A stretch of DNA of 64,000 nt, from the NCBI GenBank assembly GCA_965203835.1, contig OZ241919.1:4216001-4280000 (forward strand), read 5' to 3'. Shown in pieces: positions 49,661 to 57,821 of this stretch (the first letter of the stretch is position 1; every line of letters starts with the position of its first letter). Source of the stretch: CBDCFV01 sp965203835. Its GTDB lineage: Bacteria > Chloroflexota > Dehalococcoidia > Lucifugimonadales > UBA3495. A program made the translations under genes and the position numbers. The notes below the pieces were generated by a model, which ran no database searches, was not told where the DNA came from, and was given only the letters and a program-made list of their open reading frames with translations.

Positions 49661-50812
49661 TTACCTGAACTTCGGCATTACCTTGGTGCCGAATAGCTCG
49701 ATTGACCGCATTACCTTGTCGTGAGGCACGCCGCCGGCGTCCATGAATGCGCTGACGTACTCGATGCCGCACACTTCCCTCAATTGCTCTATCTGTTCGA
49801 TCACGTCTTCAGGGGACCCCGCCAGCATCTCGCGCTCGCGCAGAGACTCCCAAGTAATTTCCGGCGGCGCTGTGGACTCCGGTGTGCCGCCGGAGCGTTG
49901 GTCCACGTTTGAAGCGGTGGCTTGAGTGGTATTGCGCAACTGGGAGTTGAGCCGTTGGAACTCGCGCTGTCTGATGACCGGAATTTCAAAGTTTCCGCGG
50001 GCCTCTTCCATTGTGGGCGCTACGTGTACCGGCCGCGAGGCTGCCCATCCCTCTCCCCTGGTGATCTGCCGGTGTTCGAGTTCTGACCGGATCTCGGTAT
50101 ACATGTCCACATGATCGCTGAGTGTTTTGATTGGGGTGCCCGCGGCCATGGCGTTGTAGCCGCGTTCCGCCGCAAAGCGGGCCGTCCGCTCCGAGGTCAC
50201 CATCAACCAGATGGGAGGATGGGGCTCCTGGTACGGCTTCGGCACCACCTTGATCTTGGTCACTTGGCCGTCTTCAACGTATGGCTTTTCCGACTCCATC
50301 CAAGGATGGTGGGGGATGTCCTTGGGCGGCAGGGTGTAGTGTTGCCCGTCATGGGAGAAGAAGTCTTTGGTCCACGCCTCTATGACAGTGTCGATTGTCT
50401 CGGTGAACAAGTCCCGGTTCCGGCTGTCATCCCGCGGGTCAGCCGCAACGTTGAGGGTCCTGTTCTCACCCGGCCTGCCGCCGCGCCCGAAGCCCACTTC
50501 CACCCGTCCCTTGGTCAACTGGTCCAGCAGGGCCACGTCCTCGGCGAGGCGGATGGGATGCCATAAAGTGGCGGTAATGCAGGCGAACCCGAAGGTTATG
50601 CGGTTGGTGCGGCTGGCCAGGTCGGCGGCGAAAAGGATCGGGTTTGGGGAGTTGCTGAACCCTTCAGGGTTCATGTGGTGCTCCGGCAGCCACACAGCGT
50701 CGAAGCCCAATTCCTCGCAGAGCAGGACTTGCTCACGAAGGTTGTCAAGCACTTGCGAATGGGGCAACTCATGTCGCCAGTTGACCATTTGCGTATGAAA
50801 CCCGAATTTCAT
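49661..50812 (-). CDS. LLM class flavin-dependent oxidoreductase
   Basis: A 383-residue member of the luciferase-like monooxygenase family: 'LCEELGFDAVWLPEHHMNPE', 'RITFGFACITATLWHPIRLA' and 'LDQLTKGRVEVGFGRGGRP' are the diagnostic segments, with 'PIWLMVTSERTARFAAERG' later. It probably oxidises an organic substrate with a reduced flavin. ATG 50812 follows AAGGAG 6 bases upstream; a longer frame to 50962 crosses the tandem-repeat region and is not supported. It is divergent from the Gfo/Idh/MocA gene. Confidence 0.88.
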   Translation of the reverse strand: MKFGFHTQMVNWRHELPHSQVLDNLREQVLLCEELGFDAVWLPEHHMNPEGFSNSPNPILFAADLASRTNRITFGFACITATLWHPIRLAEDVALLDQLTKGRVEVGFGRGGRPGENRTLNVAADPRDDSRNRDLFTETIDTVIEAWTKDFFSHDGQHYTLPPKDIPHHPWMESEKPYVEDGQVTKIKVVPKPYQEPHPPIWLMVTSERTARFAAERGYNAMAAGTPIKTLSDHVDMYTEIRSELEHRQITRGEGWAASRPVHVAPTMEEARGNFEIPVIRQREFQRLNSQLRNTTQATASNVDQRSGGTPESTAPPEITWESLREREMLAGSPEDVIEQIEQLREVCGIEYVSAFMDAGGVPHDKVMRSIELFGTKVMPKFR

Positions 50813-50854
50813 TTCTCGCTCCTTGCACCGCCGATGGTCTGGGAATTCATTCAA

Positions 50855-50902
50855 TTCGGCACCGCCATTGTTCGGCACCGCCATTGTTCGGCACGGCCAT
50901 TG
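50855..50902. repeat. Three tandem 16-bp repeats in a divergent promoter region
   Basis: TTCGGCACCGCCATTG at 50855-50870 and 50871-50886 (identical) and at 50887-50902 with one change (C to G). The array lies between the divergent starts at 50812 and 51030, closer to the LLM gene. Confidence 0.8.
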
Positions 50903-51029
50903 TATGGGCAACGAAAACTCTGTGTCCATAACCGTTGGGAAATCGGGAACCTTGACACGCATCGGTAAGATAAGTGCACTGCCTCATACAGGGATCATCT
51001 GGGTCCCGTCAGTTCAAGGAGCATGTGTC

Positions 51030-52127
51030 ATGTCAAACAAGCTACGCTTGGGATTCGTGGGCGCCAACGTAAACTCGACCTGGGCCTCCCAGTCGCACTT
51101 TCCCGCGCTGCTGGCCAGCCCGGATATAGAGTTTACCGCGGTCTGCACCACCCGGCCCGAGAGCGCGGAGGAGGCCCGCCAAGCCTTTGGAGCAAAGCTG
51201 GCTTTCCACGATTTCAATAAAATGGCGGTGTCGCCGGAGATTGACGCAGTGGCCGTGGTTGTCCGCGTACCCTCGCACTATGGGCCCACGAAGGCCGCCA
51301 TCGAGGCCGGAAAGCACGTCTTTACCGAGTGGCCTCTGGGACGTACCACTGCTGAGGCCGAAGAACTCGCAACTCTGGCCCGGGACAAAGGCGTGCAGAC
51401 CGCGGTTGGCCTGCAATCGCGGGTCAGTCCCGCATTGCTGTTTATCAAGGAACAAATCGAGGCCGGCTATGTGGGCGAGGTGCTCTCTTGTTCTGTGACC
51501 ACTATGCGCGACGGCAGGCTGGAACGCCATTCCAGCGGCACTTGGCAGCGCGATGCCAGCCAGGGCGCCCACACCCTGACCATCGCCAATGGACACGTCA
51601 TAGACGCCCTGCGATTCGTGGCCGGCGACTTCAGCCGGGTGTCCTGCGTGGTCAGCACCCAAGTGAATCAATGGTACGAGACCGACACCCAGCAGTTCGT
51701 CGATGTCACATCCCCGGACAACGTGCGGGTCAGCGGGCGGTTGCAAAGCGGCGCGGCGGCGGCGGTCCACGTTGGAGCCGTCCCTTGGGCCGGCAGCGGC
51801 TTCCGAATGGAGATTTACGGGCGGGAAGGTACGCTGGTCGCCACGGGGAGCGTCTCGTCGCAGCGCGGTGAAATGCTGCGGGTGCAGGGCGCACGGGGTA
51901 GCCATCAGTTGCAGGACCTGGAAATACCTGACCGTTTCGTTTACGTGCCGTCCGATTTCCCGAAAGGAGACCCCTTCAACATCGGGCAGTTGTATGCCCT
52001 GTTCGCCGAGGCAGTCCGGACCGGGCAGAACCGGGCTCCGGACTTCGATACAGCGGTCGACCTGCACCGCTTCATAGATACCCTGAAGCAGGCCTCGGAC
52101 ACGGGCCGCGAGTTGCCGGTCGCCTGA
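51030..52127 (+). CDS. Gfo/Idh/MocA family oxidoreductase
   Basis: A 365-residue NAD(P)-dependent dehydrogenase: an N-terminal Rossmann fold ('LRLGFVGANVNSTWASQSH', 'IDAVAVVVRVPSHYGPTKAA'), 'AGKHVFTEWPLGRTTAEAEE' with the usual E-(K/W)-P motif (Trp instead of Lys), and a C-terminal beta-sheet domain. In most family members the Lys of EKP is catalytic; here it reads EWP, so activity on typical sugar substrates is uncertain. Galactose 1-dehydrogenase-like (Gal80-type) proteins share this feature. AAGGAG lies 8 bases before ATG 51030. Confidence 0.85.
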   Translation: MSNKLRLGFVGANVNSTWASQSHFPALLASPDIEFTAVCTTRPESAEEARQAFGAKLAFHDFNKMAVSPEIDAVAVVVRVPSHYGPTKAAIEAGKHVFTEWPLGRTTAEAEELATLARDKGVQTAVGLQSRVSPALLFIKEQIEAGYVGEVLSCSVTTMRDGRLERHSSGTWQRDASQGAHTLTIANGHVIDALRFVAGDFSRVSCVVSTQVNQWYETDTQQFVDVTSPDNVRVSGRLQSGAAAAVHVGAVPWAGSGFRMEIYGREGTLVATGSVSSQRGEMLRVQGARGSHQLQDLEIPDRFVYVPSDFPKGDPFNIGQLYALFAEAVRTGQNRAPDFDTAVDLHRFIDTLKQASDTGRELPVA

Positions 52128-52145
52128 GGCGACACTACGAAGCTA

Positions 52146-52901
52146 TCAGGCGGTCGCGGTTGCCGGCTGGTGGGCCTTCAGGAAGCGCCGGGCGTGGGCC
52201 ACGACCTCGTCGATGTGCTCCTGTGAGTCTTTCCAAGGGAAAATAGTCACCTCGGAGTTGGGAGCAAGGTTGGCAACCTCCATCGCGCGCTCGTATGGGT
52301 GTGCCGGTATGTTGTCGGGCGCTATCAGCAGCGGTGTTTGCAGGGAGCGCACGAAATCGCGGGACACCGTGAAAACGAAATCGGCCCGGTTGGTGTACAT
52401 GCTGGTCAGAAAGTCGTGCACCATGTCCATGGTGATTTCAGGACGTTTCTCGCACAGGGGCGGACCCCAGCCCGTGATGTTGTTCTGGTAGAAAATATCC
52501 GGCGCCTCCGGGTTGAACCCGCTGGGTTGCATCAACGCCGCCGCCACGATGCGGTCCTGGGCCAGCCTGAGCAGGTTGTGGATCAGCGGTCCGCCGATGC
52601 AGAAGCCCATCACCAGGAACTCCTTGATGCCCAAGTGGTCCATCAGCCCCAACTGGTCCTCTGAGTAGGCGTCCCAGGGACGGTCGATCTCCAGCGGGCC
52701 GGTGGACTGGCCTCCATTGGCGTTGCGCAAGTCGGCGGCGATGCATCGGAAGTCGTCCTTGTAAGTCTCCATGGGGTTGAAGGGCGACTTCAGGGTTGCC
52801 AAGCTGGAATTGAGCCCGCCCCCCGGAATGATCATCAATGGAAATCCCGAACCGACCTCTTCGTAGTAGATGCGGGTGGAGCCTCTTTCGTAGAACGGCA
52901 T
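52146..52901 (-). CDS. Alpha/beta hydrolase with a Cys nucleophile
   Basis: A 251-residue alpha/beta hydrolase: 'LMIIPGGGLNSSLATLKSPF' forms the oxyanion region, the elbow is 'LVMGFCIGGPLIHNLL' with Cys where Ser usually stands, the acid is the Asp of 'LIAPDNIPAHPYE', and the His is in 'SQEHIDEVVAHA'. A Cys nucleophile is known from dienelactone hydrolases, so a lactone or dienelactone substrate would fit, or a non-hydrolytic role. GGAGG lies 6 bases before ATG 52901. It converges on the Gfo/Idh/MocA gene. Confidence 0.8.
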   Translation of the reverse strand: MPFYERGSTRIYYEEVGSGFPLMIIPGGGLNSSLATLKSPFNPMETYKDDFRCIAADLRNANGGQSTGPLEIDRPWDAYSEDQLGLMDHLGIKEFLVMGFCIGGPLIHNLLRLAQDRIVAAALMQPSGFNPEAPDIFYQNNITGWGPPLCEKRPEITMDMVHDFLTSMYTNRADFVFTVSRDFVRSLQTPLLIAPDNIPAHPYERAMEVANLAPNSEVTIFPWKDSQEHIDEVVAHARRFLKAHQPATATA

Positions 52902-53077
52902 GGTGATTTTCCTCCATAAGGGGTTGCGTTGACTCTAACCCAGCCTGGCTCGAATGGTCAACATAACAGTCCCGGTGCGTCAATAACCTCCCCGCAGCGC
53001 CTCTTCCCAATCCGCTGGGAACATCTTAAAATACAAAGACGGAGCGCAGACCCGCGTTCCGTTATCTTCGCCGGTAA

Positions 53078-53153
53078 GCCCCTGTAGCTCAGAGGATAGA
53101 GCGGCGGCGTCCTAAGTCGCGCGTCGGGGGTTCGAGTCCCTCCAGGGGTACCA
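53078..53153 (+). tRNA. tRNA-Arg(CCT)
   Basis: GCCCCTG pairs with CAGGGGT (one G-U end pair), then A and an encoded CCA (53151-53153). D-arm GCTC/GAGC, anticodon stem GCGGC/GTCGC with loop GTCCTAA, and a GGGGGTTCGAGTCCC-type T-arm are intact. 76 bases. It is 35 bases upstream of the binding-protein gene. Confidence 0.93.
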
Positions 53154-53187
53154 CTACTTGTACTTGATCCAAAGAATAGCCACAAGG

Positions 53188-54366
53188 ATGACTCACCACT
53201 TGCTCAAAGGCATACTCGTCCTTTTCGCCTTGATTCCTGTTCTTGCGCTGTCGCTATCGGCTTGTGGCGGTGGACAGCAAGGGGACAGCTTCAGGATTGG
53301 CGTAATGGAGTCGCTGACCGGCGCGGGTGAGTCCTACGGCACGGTGGCCAGTCAAGCAAAACAGATGGCCGCTGATGAAATCAACGCCGCAGGCGGCGTC
53401 AACGGGCGAATGCTGGAGCTTGTCATCGAAGACTCCCAGTGTACCGCCAAGGAGGCGATTACCGCTTACAACAAGCTCACCGATGTCGACGGTGTGAAGA
53501 TAATCCTCGGGACCTCGTGCAGCAGCGCCATGCTGGGCGCCGCTCCGCTGGCGGAAGCGGACGGCATTATCCTGTTCTCCGGTCTTGCCAGCAACCCCGA
53601 TATCGCCAAGGCCGGCGATTACATTTTCCGCACCCAGATAAGCGATATAGAGGTGGGGATTAGCACCGGGAACCTGTTGTGGTCCGACGGGGTACGTGCG
53701 TTGGCGACCATAACGGAGGCCACCGATTACGCCGAGGGCGTCTGGCGCACCACCGTCGCACAGTTCGAGAAGCGGGGTGGAAAGGTTGTGGCCGAAGAAC
53801 GGTACGCTTCCGATATAACCGACTTCCGGACCCAGCTTCAGAAGCTGTTTGCCGCTGAACCGGACGCCCTGCACTTGGCGCCCCAGTCGGAATTCACCGC
53901 CGGGACCATCATCAAGCAGGCACGAGAAGTGGGATACGAGGGCCCCATATACGCGGAAACGATTTCAGTCGGGACCACCGCCTTGGAAATCGCGGGCGAC
54001 GCGGCCACGGGCATGAAGGCCATCACCGCCGACCTGGACCCCGACAACGAGAAAGGGCAGGAAGTCCTGGCGAATTTCAGGAAACGCTACAACTACGTTA
54101 CCCTTCCGTGGCACTTGGGTTCAGCCTACGATGATGTATATATCACCGCCGAGTGTCTGAAAAAGACCAACGATGACCAGGATGCCGACGGGTTCCGCGA
54201 TTGCATGTACGAAATCACTTGGAGCGGGGCCATCGGCAACAACTACAGCTTCGATTCCGACGGTGAGGTAGTAGGCCTCTCGCGTGTGGCGGTGGAAGTC
54301 CTGCCAATGTCCGAGCGAACGGTCGACAGAAAGTACAAGGTGCTGGGGCCAGCGCCTACGGAGTAG
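53188..54366 (+). CDS. ABC transporter substrate-binding lipoprotein (Leu/Ile/Val-type)
   Basis: A 392-residue periplasmic-type binding protein of the branched-chain amino acid family (Peripla_BP_6). The lipoprotein signal is 'ALIPVLALSLSACGGGQQGD'; the mature part has 'FRIGVMESLTGAGESYG', 'DEINAAGGVNGRMLELVIED' and 'VKIILGTSCSSAMLGAA', as in LivJ and amide-binding proteins. The ATG 53188 is chosen because the charged n-region starts there, but its AAGG site is very close, and TTG starts at 53158 or 53167 are possible. No permease or ATPase genes are next to it. Confidence 0.85.
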   Translation: MTHHLLKGILVLFALIPVLALSLSACGGGQQGDSFRIGVMESLTGAGESYGTVASQAKQMAADEINAAGGVNGRMLELVIEDSQCTAKEAITAYNKLTDVDGVKIILGTSCSSAMLGAAPLAEADGIILFSGLASNPDIAKAGDYIFRTQISDIEVGISTGNLLWSDGVRALATITEATDYAEGVWRTTVAQFEKRGGKVVAEERYASDITDFRTQLQKLFAAEPDALHLAPQSEFTAGTIIKQAREVGYEGPIYAETISVGTTALEIAGDAATGMKAITADLDPDNEKGQEVLANFRKRYNYVTLPWHLGSAYDDVYITAECLKKTNDDQDADGFRDCMYEITWSGAIGNNYSFDSDGEVVGLSRVAVEVLPMSERTVDRKYKVLGPAPTE

Positions 54367-54422
54367 AAGTATTTCCGCAATATAGCCGTTTGGCGCATAA
54401 ATAGTTATAATAATAGGTACGC

Positions 54423-54500
54423 AGGAGCGTAGCTCAGTCTGGTCAGAGCGCTGGTCTCCAAAACCAGTGGTCGGGGGTTCGAATCCTCCCGCTCCTGCCA
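54423..54500 (+). tRNA. tRNA-Trp(CCA)
   Basis: AGGAGCG pairs with CGCTCCT, then G and an encoded CCA ending at 54500. The anticodon arm CTGGT-CTCCAAA-ACCAG gives CCA. D-arm GCTC...GAGC and T-arm GGGGGTTCGAATCCTCC-type sequence are present. A strong terminator follows. Confidence 0.93.
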
Positions 54501-54510
54501 ACATTGACCG

Positions 54511-54542
54511 AAAAAAGCCCCGGAAATTTCCGGGGCTTTTTT
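54511..54542. terminator. Bidirectional intrinsic terminator
   Basis: AAAAAAGCCCCGGAAA is followed directly by its reverse complement ending in GGGGCTTTTTT: a GC-rich 10-bp stem with A-run and T-run on either side. It ends the tRNA-Trp transcript and could stop transcription from either direction. Confidence 0.9.
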
Positions 54543-54774
54543 GTGTCCGCCTCTGACGTCTCACGCATTGGCAACCTCCGGTAGACATAAAACGGCTCTC
54601 ATTTCCCATGCATTCTTCATAGTTACGCATTTCGTCTATATGACGCGCAATTTCGATACTTCGAATATTGAATGGTTAGAAAGGTGCAGAATTATTGACA
54701 CCGCAATTTGACCTGTCTTAGACTTGCGGAACACACTCGGATCGTACCTATCCACCAATGTAAAGGAGCGGATG
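54543..54774. other. Gene-free leader before the D-aminoacylase-like gene
   Basis: About 230 bases, unusually AT-rich, with no ORF that I can support. AAAGGAG at 54762-54768 is the ribosome site of the next gene. No riboswitch class is recognised. Confidence 0.5.
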
Positions 54775-55917
54775 ATGGCGCACTACGACATTATCATTCG
54801 GGGCGGCACCATCGTGGACGGCACACGTACCCCGCGGTACGTCAGCGACGTCGCAATCAAGGACGGTGCAATCGTCAAGATCGGCGGCCTCAACGGCGGC
54901 ACCGCCGACCGGGTTATCGAGGCCAATGGGCTGATAGTGGCCCCTGGCTTCGTTGACCTGCATACCCACTACGATGCCCAGATTTTCTGGGACCCCTACT
55001 GCACCCTGTCCGGCTGGCACGGCGTGACCTCTGTTGCGCTGGGCAACTGCGGGTTCGGTTTCGCCCCTTCCCGCGTCGAGGACCAGGACCGGGCCATGCT
55101 GAGCATGACCCGCAACGAGGCTATCCCCTACGACGCCATGAAGGAGGGTATGCCTTGGAACTGGGTGACCTTCCCTGACTTCATGGAGGCCCTTTCCAAC
55201 ACCCCCAAAGGCATCAACTGCCTCACCTACGTCCCGTTGACGCCGCTGTACGCTTGGGTCATGGGATGGGATGAGGCCAAGAAGCGCCGGCCCACCGAGG
55301 AAGAGTTGCAGGAAATGGTGCGGCTGATCAACGAGGCAATGGACGCCGGCGCCTGCGGTTGGTCCGCCCAGATTCTCGGCGAGACCTCGGTCCAGCGTGA
55401 CTACGACGGCACGCCAATGATCACCGACTTACTGTCGGAACACGAGGTGCTCACCTTCGCCAAGATCCTCCGGGACCGCGACGAAGGATTCATTGAGTTG
55501 GCCTACCAAGAGACCGGGGAAGAGGGCAGGCCGCTGGGCGAAGAGACGCGCAACTTCTTCGAGCGCGTGGCCGAGGTTTCCGGGCGTCCGGTGCTCTACC
55601 AAGCCGTGGCCCCCAACGCCGTCCACCCGGAGCAGCACCGGGAGCGCATTCGCTGGCTGGAGAGTTGCGCCGAGCGCGGCCTGCGCGTCTACGGCCAGGG
55701 CGCTACCCGCCGCGGCGGCTTTGAATTGACCTTCGAGGACTGGAACCTGTTCGACGACACTCCCATGTGGCGTGAAGTCACCTTGGGCGACAAGGCCACC
55801 CGCAAAGCCAAGATGCAGGACCCGGAGATGCGCCGCAAGCTCAAGGAAGAGTGGGACTCGGGCACCCGGCCCACCTTGGTTGTGTTCAGGGCTCCGTCGG
55901 CAGCCTCCAGGTTATGA
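54775..55917 (+). CDS. N-acyl-D-amino-acid deacylase-like amidohydrolase, N-terminal half
   Basis: The 380-residue ORF matches the N-terminal two thirds of D-aminoacylase-family amidohydrolases: 'YDIIIRGGTIVDGTRTPRY', the metal motif 'PGFVDLHTHYDAQIFWD', the ligand Cys in 'TSVALGNCGFGFAP', and 'RKLKEEWDSGTRPTL' near the end. After this it changes to 15 unrelated residues and stops at TGA 55917. The catalytic Asp region (SDGGAH) is not in this chain but in the next one, whose ATG overlaps the stop by 4 bases (ATGA). Normal relatives have 480-570 residues in one chain. ATG 54775 is chosen over 54772 for spacing from AAGGAG. Function probably needs both chains. Confidence 0.8.
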   Translation: MAHYDIIIRGGTIVDGTRTPRYVSDVAIKDGAIVKIGGLNGGTADRVIEANGLIVAPGFVDLHTHYDAQIFWDPYCTLSGWHGVTSVALGNCGFGFAPSRVEDQDRAMLSMTRNEAIPYDAMKEGMPWNWVTFPDFMEALSNTPKGINCLTYVPLTPLYAWVMGWDEAKKRRPTEEELQEMVRLINEAMDAGACGWSAQILGETSVQRDYDGTPMITDLLSEHEVLTFAKILRDRDEGFIELAYQETGEEGRPLGEETRNFFERVAEVSGRPVLYQAVAPNAVHPEQHRERIRWLESCAERGLRVYGQGATRRGGFELTFEDWNLFDDTPMWREVTLGDKATRKAKMQDPEMRRKLKEEWDSGTRPTLVVFRAPSAASRL

Positions 55918-56798
55918 CCCGCAAGGTCAAGATTGACATCGGCGCCGAGACCGACTTCACCGGCGCGCTGCCCAGGGTCAGCGTCGCCGGCAGCGACTAC
56001 TTCCTGATCAAGACCCGCGACGGCTACAGGCTGTTGTCCCGCGTCTGCCCCCACGCGGGCGGTACCATCGACCGCTCGATGGGCCGCTTCGTCTGCGACA
56101 CCCACGGCTACGAGTACGAGTACGACGGGGGGCGCTGCATCACCAACCCCGACCTGAGGATGAAGTCCTTCGTGGTGAACGTCGTCGACGGCCGCATGAT
56201 CGCCTTGGCCCCGGACGAAACCGAGGCCTCCAGCCCCCAAGCCGGCAAAACGGTGCAGCAGATTGCCGACGAGCAGGGCAAGCACGTCATCGATGCCCTT
56301 CTGGATATGTGCATTGAGGACGACCTGGCCACCGAGTTCTACGCCGACCAGCAGGGCCGGGACCAAGCCCAGATCACCGCCGAGGTGCTGGACTCCAACC
56401 ACATCGTCGCCGGGGTGTCCGACGGCGGCGCCCACGTCAAGTTCCTGACCGCCGGGGTCTACCCGACGGACATGCTGACTTGGCTGGTGCGCGACGAGAA
56501 GGTCATCACCCTTGAGGATGCCCACTACAAGCTCTCATACCTGCCGGCCCACTTCGGCGGCTTCAGGGACCGGGGCGCGCTCCGCGAAGGCGCTCCCGCC
56601 GACGTCGTAATCTACGACCTCGAGAAGCTGGAAGTGCTGCCCAGCGAGGTAGCCGAAGACCTCCCCGGCGGCGAGTGGCGCCGTATCCAGAAGGCCAAAG
56701 GCTACCGCTACACCATGGTCAACGGCGAAATCACATTCGAGGACGGCGAACCCACCGGCGCCTTCCCCGGCAGGTTGCTCAGGAATGGGCGGGGGTAA
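55914..56798 (+). CDS. Rieske [2Fe-2S] domain fused to the C-terminal half of a D-aminoacylase-like amidohydrolase
   Basis: Residues 1-100 are a Rieske-type ferredoxin domain: 'LLSRVCPHAGGTIDRSMG' and 'FVCDTHGYEYEYDGG' give CxH and CxxH with a slightly short spacer of 13 residues. From about residue 110 the chain resumes the amidohydrolase exactly where the previous ORF breaks off: 'GKTVQQIADEQGKHVIDALL', the catalytic-Asp strand 'GVSDGGAHVKFLTAG', and the end 'RGALREGAPADVVIYDLEKL'. ATG 55914 lies in the previous stop (ATGA). The Rieske domain thus sits in the middle of what was one enzyme and replaces about 30-40 residues. It could add electron transfer, or the gene may be dead; the clean overlap argues for expression. 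Confidence 0.82.
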   Translation: MTRKVKIDIGAETDFTGALPRVSVAGSDYFLIKTRDGYRLLSRVCPHAGGTIDRSMGRFVCDTHGYEYEYDGGRCITNPDLRMKSFVVNVVDGRMIALAPDETEASSPQAGKTVQQIADEQGKHVIDALLDMCIEDDLATEFYADQQGRDQAQITAEVLDSNHIVAGVSDGGAHVKFLTAGVYPTDMLTWLVRDEKVITLEDAHYKLSYLPAHFGGFRDRGALREGAPADVVIYDLEKLEVLPSEVAEDLPGGEWRRIQKAKGYRYTMVNGEITFEDGEPTGAFPGRLLRNGRG

Positions 56799-56817
56799 AG
56801 CCCTTACTACTCCGTTC

Positions 56818-56838
56818 GTCCTGAGCCCGTCGAAGGAC
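56818..56838. repeat. Common extragenic repeat (GTCC...GGAC)
   Basis: TTCGTCCTGAGCCCGTCGAAGGACAG at 56815-56840 is a version of a widespread bacterial intergenic palindromic repeat, with GTCCT paired to AGGAC. It lies 17 bases after the preceding stop codon. Confidence 0.75.
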
Positions 56839-56857
56839 AGAGTTTAGTCAATCGCAA

Positions 56858-56884
56858 GGGTCCCGAAGATTTCGGGGCCCTTTT
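56858..56884 (+). terminator. Intrinsic terminator after the split amidohydrolase
   Basis: GGGTCCCGAA (56858-56867) pairs with TTCGGGGCCC (56871-56880) with one G-T pair, followed by TTTTCTC. It closes the operon at 56798. Confidence 0.8.
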
Positions 56885-56905
56885 CTCGTATACTATAATT
56901 ATGCT

Positions 56906-57340
56906 ATGAGTGAGGGGTGGGGAGCACGCTGGTTGGGCCGCCATGCCGTTGTGGCGCCCTTCGGCGTTTTAGCGGTAACGGTATTGTTGACGTACTTGAG
57001 TGGAGGAAACCAGTGGAATGGATGGGAAAGTCTGAAATCAGCGGCATCAATGGTGGACTTGGGCATAGTGGTATACGCTATGATTGCCGTGACGGTGGAG
57101 AGAGGCGTTAACATGGTGTTTTGGGCGTTGGAACAAAGGAAGAAACGGGAAGCTGAAAGGGAAAGACTGATGGAGGAAAGAGTGGCCCAAGGCCAAGCTG
57201 AGGTAGTGGCCGCACTGTTGGCCGAGGGTATCCCCCAGTCAAAGCAAGACTTGGAACAATGGGCGCGGGGAAAGGGCATTTCGCTCGGCAATGGGCTGTC
57301 ATCTAAAAATGTGCCGCCGTCGGAAAAGGAGACCCAATAA
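56906..57340 (+). CDS. Small membrane protein with coiled-coil tail
   Basis: A 144-residue protein with two hydrophobic segments ('VVAPFGVLAVTVLLTYLSGG', 'SMVDLGIVVYAMIAVTV') followed by a charged helix starting 'VFWALEQRKKREAERERLME'. I recognise no named family. TATAAT at 56894-56899 is only 7 bases before ATG 56906, too close for a normal leader, so the mRNA may be leaderless. Its stop overlaps the next ATG (TAATG). The segment 'FWALEQR' is repeated in the next gene, so the two are related by duplication. Confidence 0.65.
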   Translation: MSEGWGARWLGRHAVVAPFGVLAVTVLLTYLSGGNQWNGWESLKSAASMVDLGIVVYAMIAVTVERGVNMVFWALEQRKKREAERERLMEERVAQGQAEVVAALLAEGIPQSKQDLEQWARGKGISLGNGLSSKNVPPSEKETQ

Positions 57341-57680
57341 TGTTCTGGGCGCTGGAACAAAGGCGGAAACGGCGGGCGAAATGGAAAGAAGAAGAAGCGG
57401 CTGGGGCGTTCGTTGAGATTTACGCTGAAGCATACACTCAAACGGCTGTCGAGGTGTTGGTTGATGCGCCCGCCGCGACATACGCCGAGATACGCGCTAA
57501 AGCATACGCCGATGGATTCGCCAAGGAGTCCTCAAGGCTATGCAGAACCTCGAAAAGCGGATGGAGTCAATGGACTTGCCTTCTTCGTACCGCGTGGAGT
57601 TCAGACAGGCGGTCAAGACGTACATGACGAACTTGGCCCGCGAGAAAGGCGTTCCCGTCGAAAAGACTGTTCCCAAGTGA
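57340..57680 (+). pseudogene. Coiled-coil paralogue broken by a frameshift
   Basis: ATG 57340 starts 'MFWALEQRRKRRAKWKEEEA', matching the previous protein. The coding pattern holds to about 57525, then moves one frame back: from 57525 'GVLKAMQNLEKRMESMDL' continues as a clear helical protein to TGA 57680. The frame of the ATG instead runs into 'SRLCRTSKSGW' and stops at 57627. Further on, 'CVDGYTEGRTEVRKALEVWL' (about 57703-57783) looks like a leftover of another copy. I read this as a decaying tandem family; a programmed frameshift is possible but no slippery run is seen. Confidence 0.6.
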
Positions 57681-57821
57681 AAACGGCATCCTCGAGGCGC
57701 GAGTTGCCGGCTGTGTTGATGGTTATACTGAGGGCCGCACTGAAGTACGAAAGGCGCTTGAGGTCTGGTTGGCGCAACCTTAAGGGTAAACTAAACCGAC
57801 TCCAATACTGCGAGGAAGAAA

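Noticed and set aside
57500..57560. Programmed frameshift site in the second coiled-coil gene
   Set aside because: No X-XXY-YYZ slippery run or strong downstream structure is visible; decay or a sequencing error is simpler.
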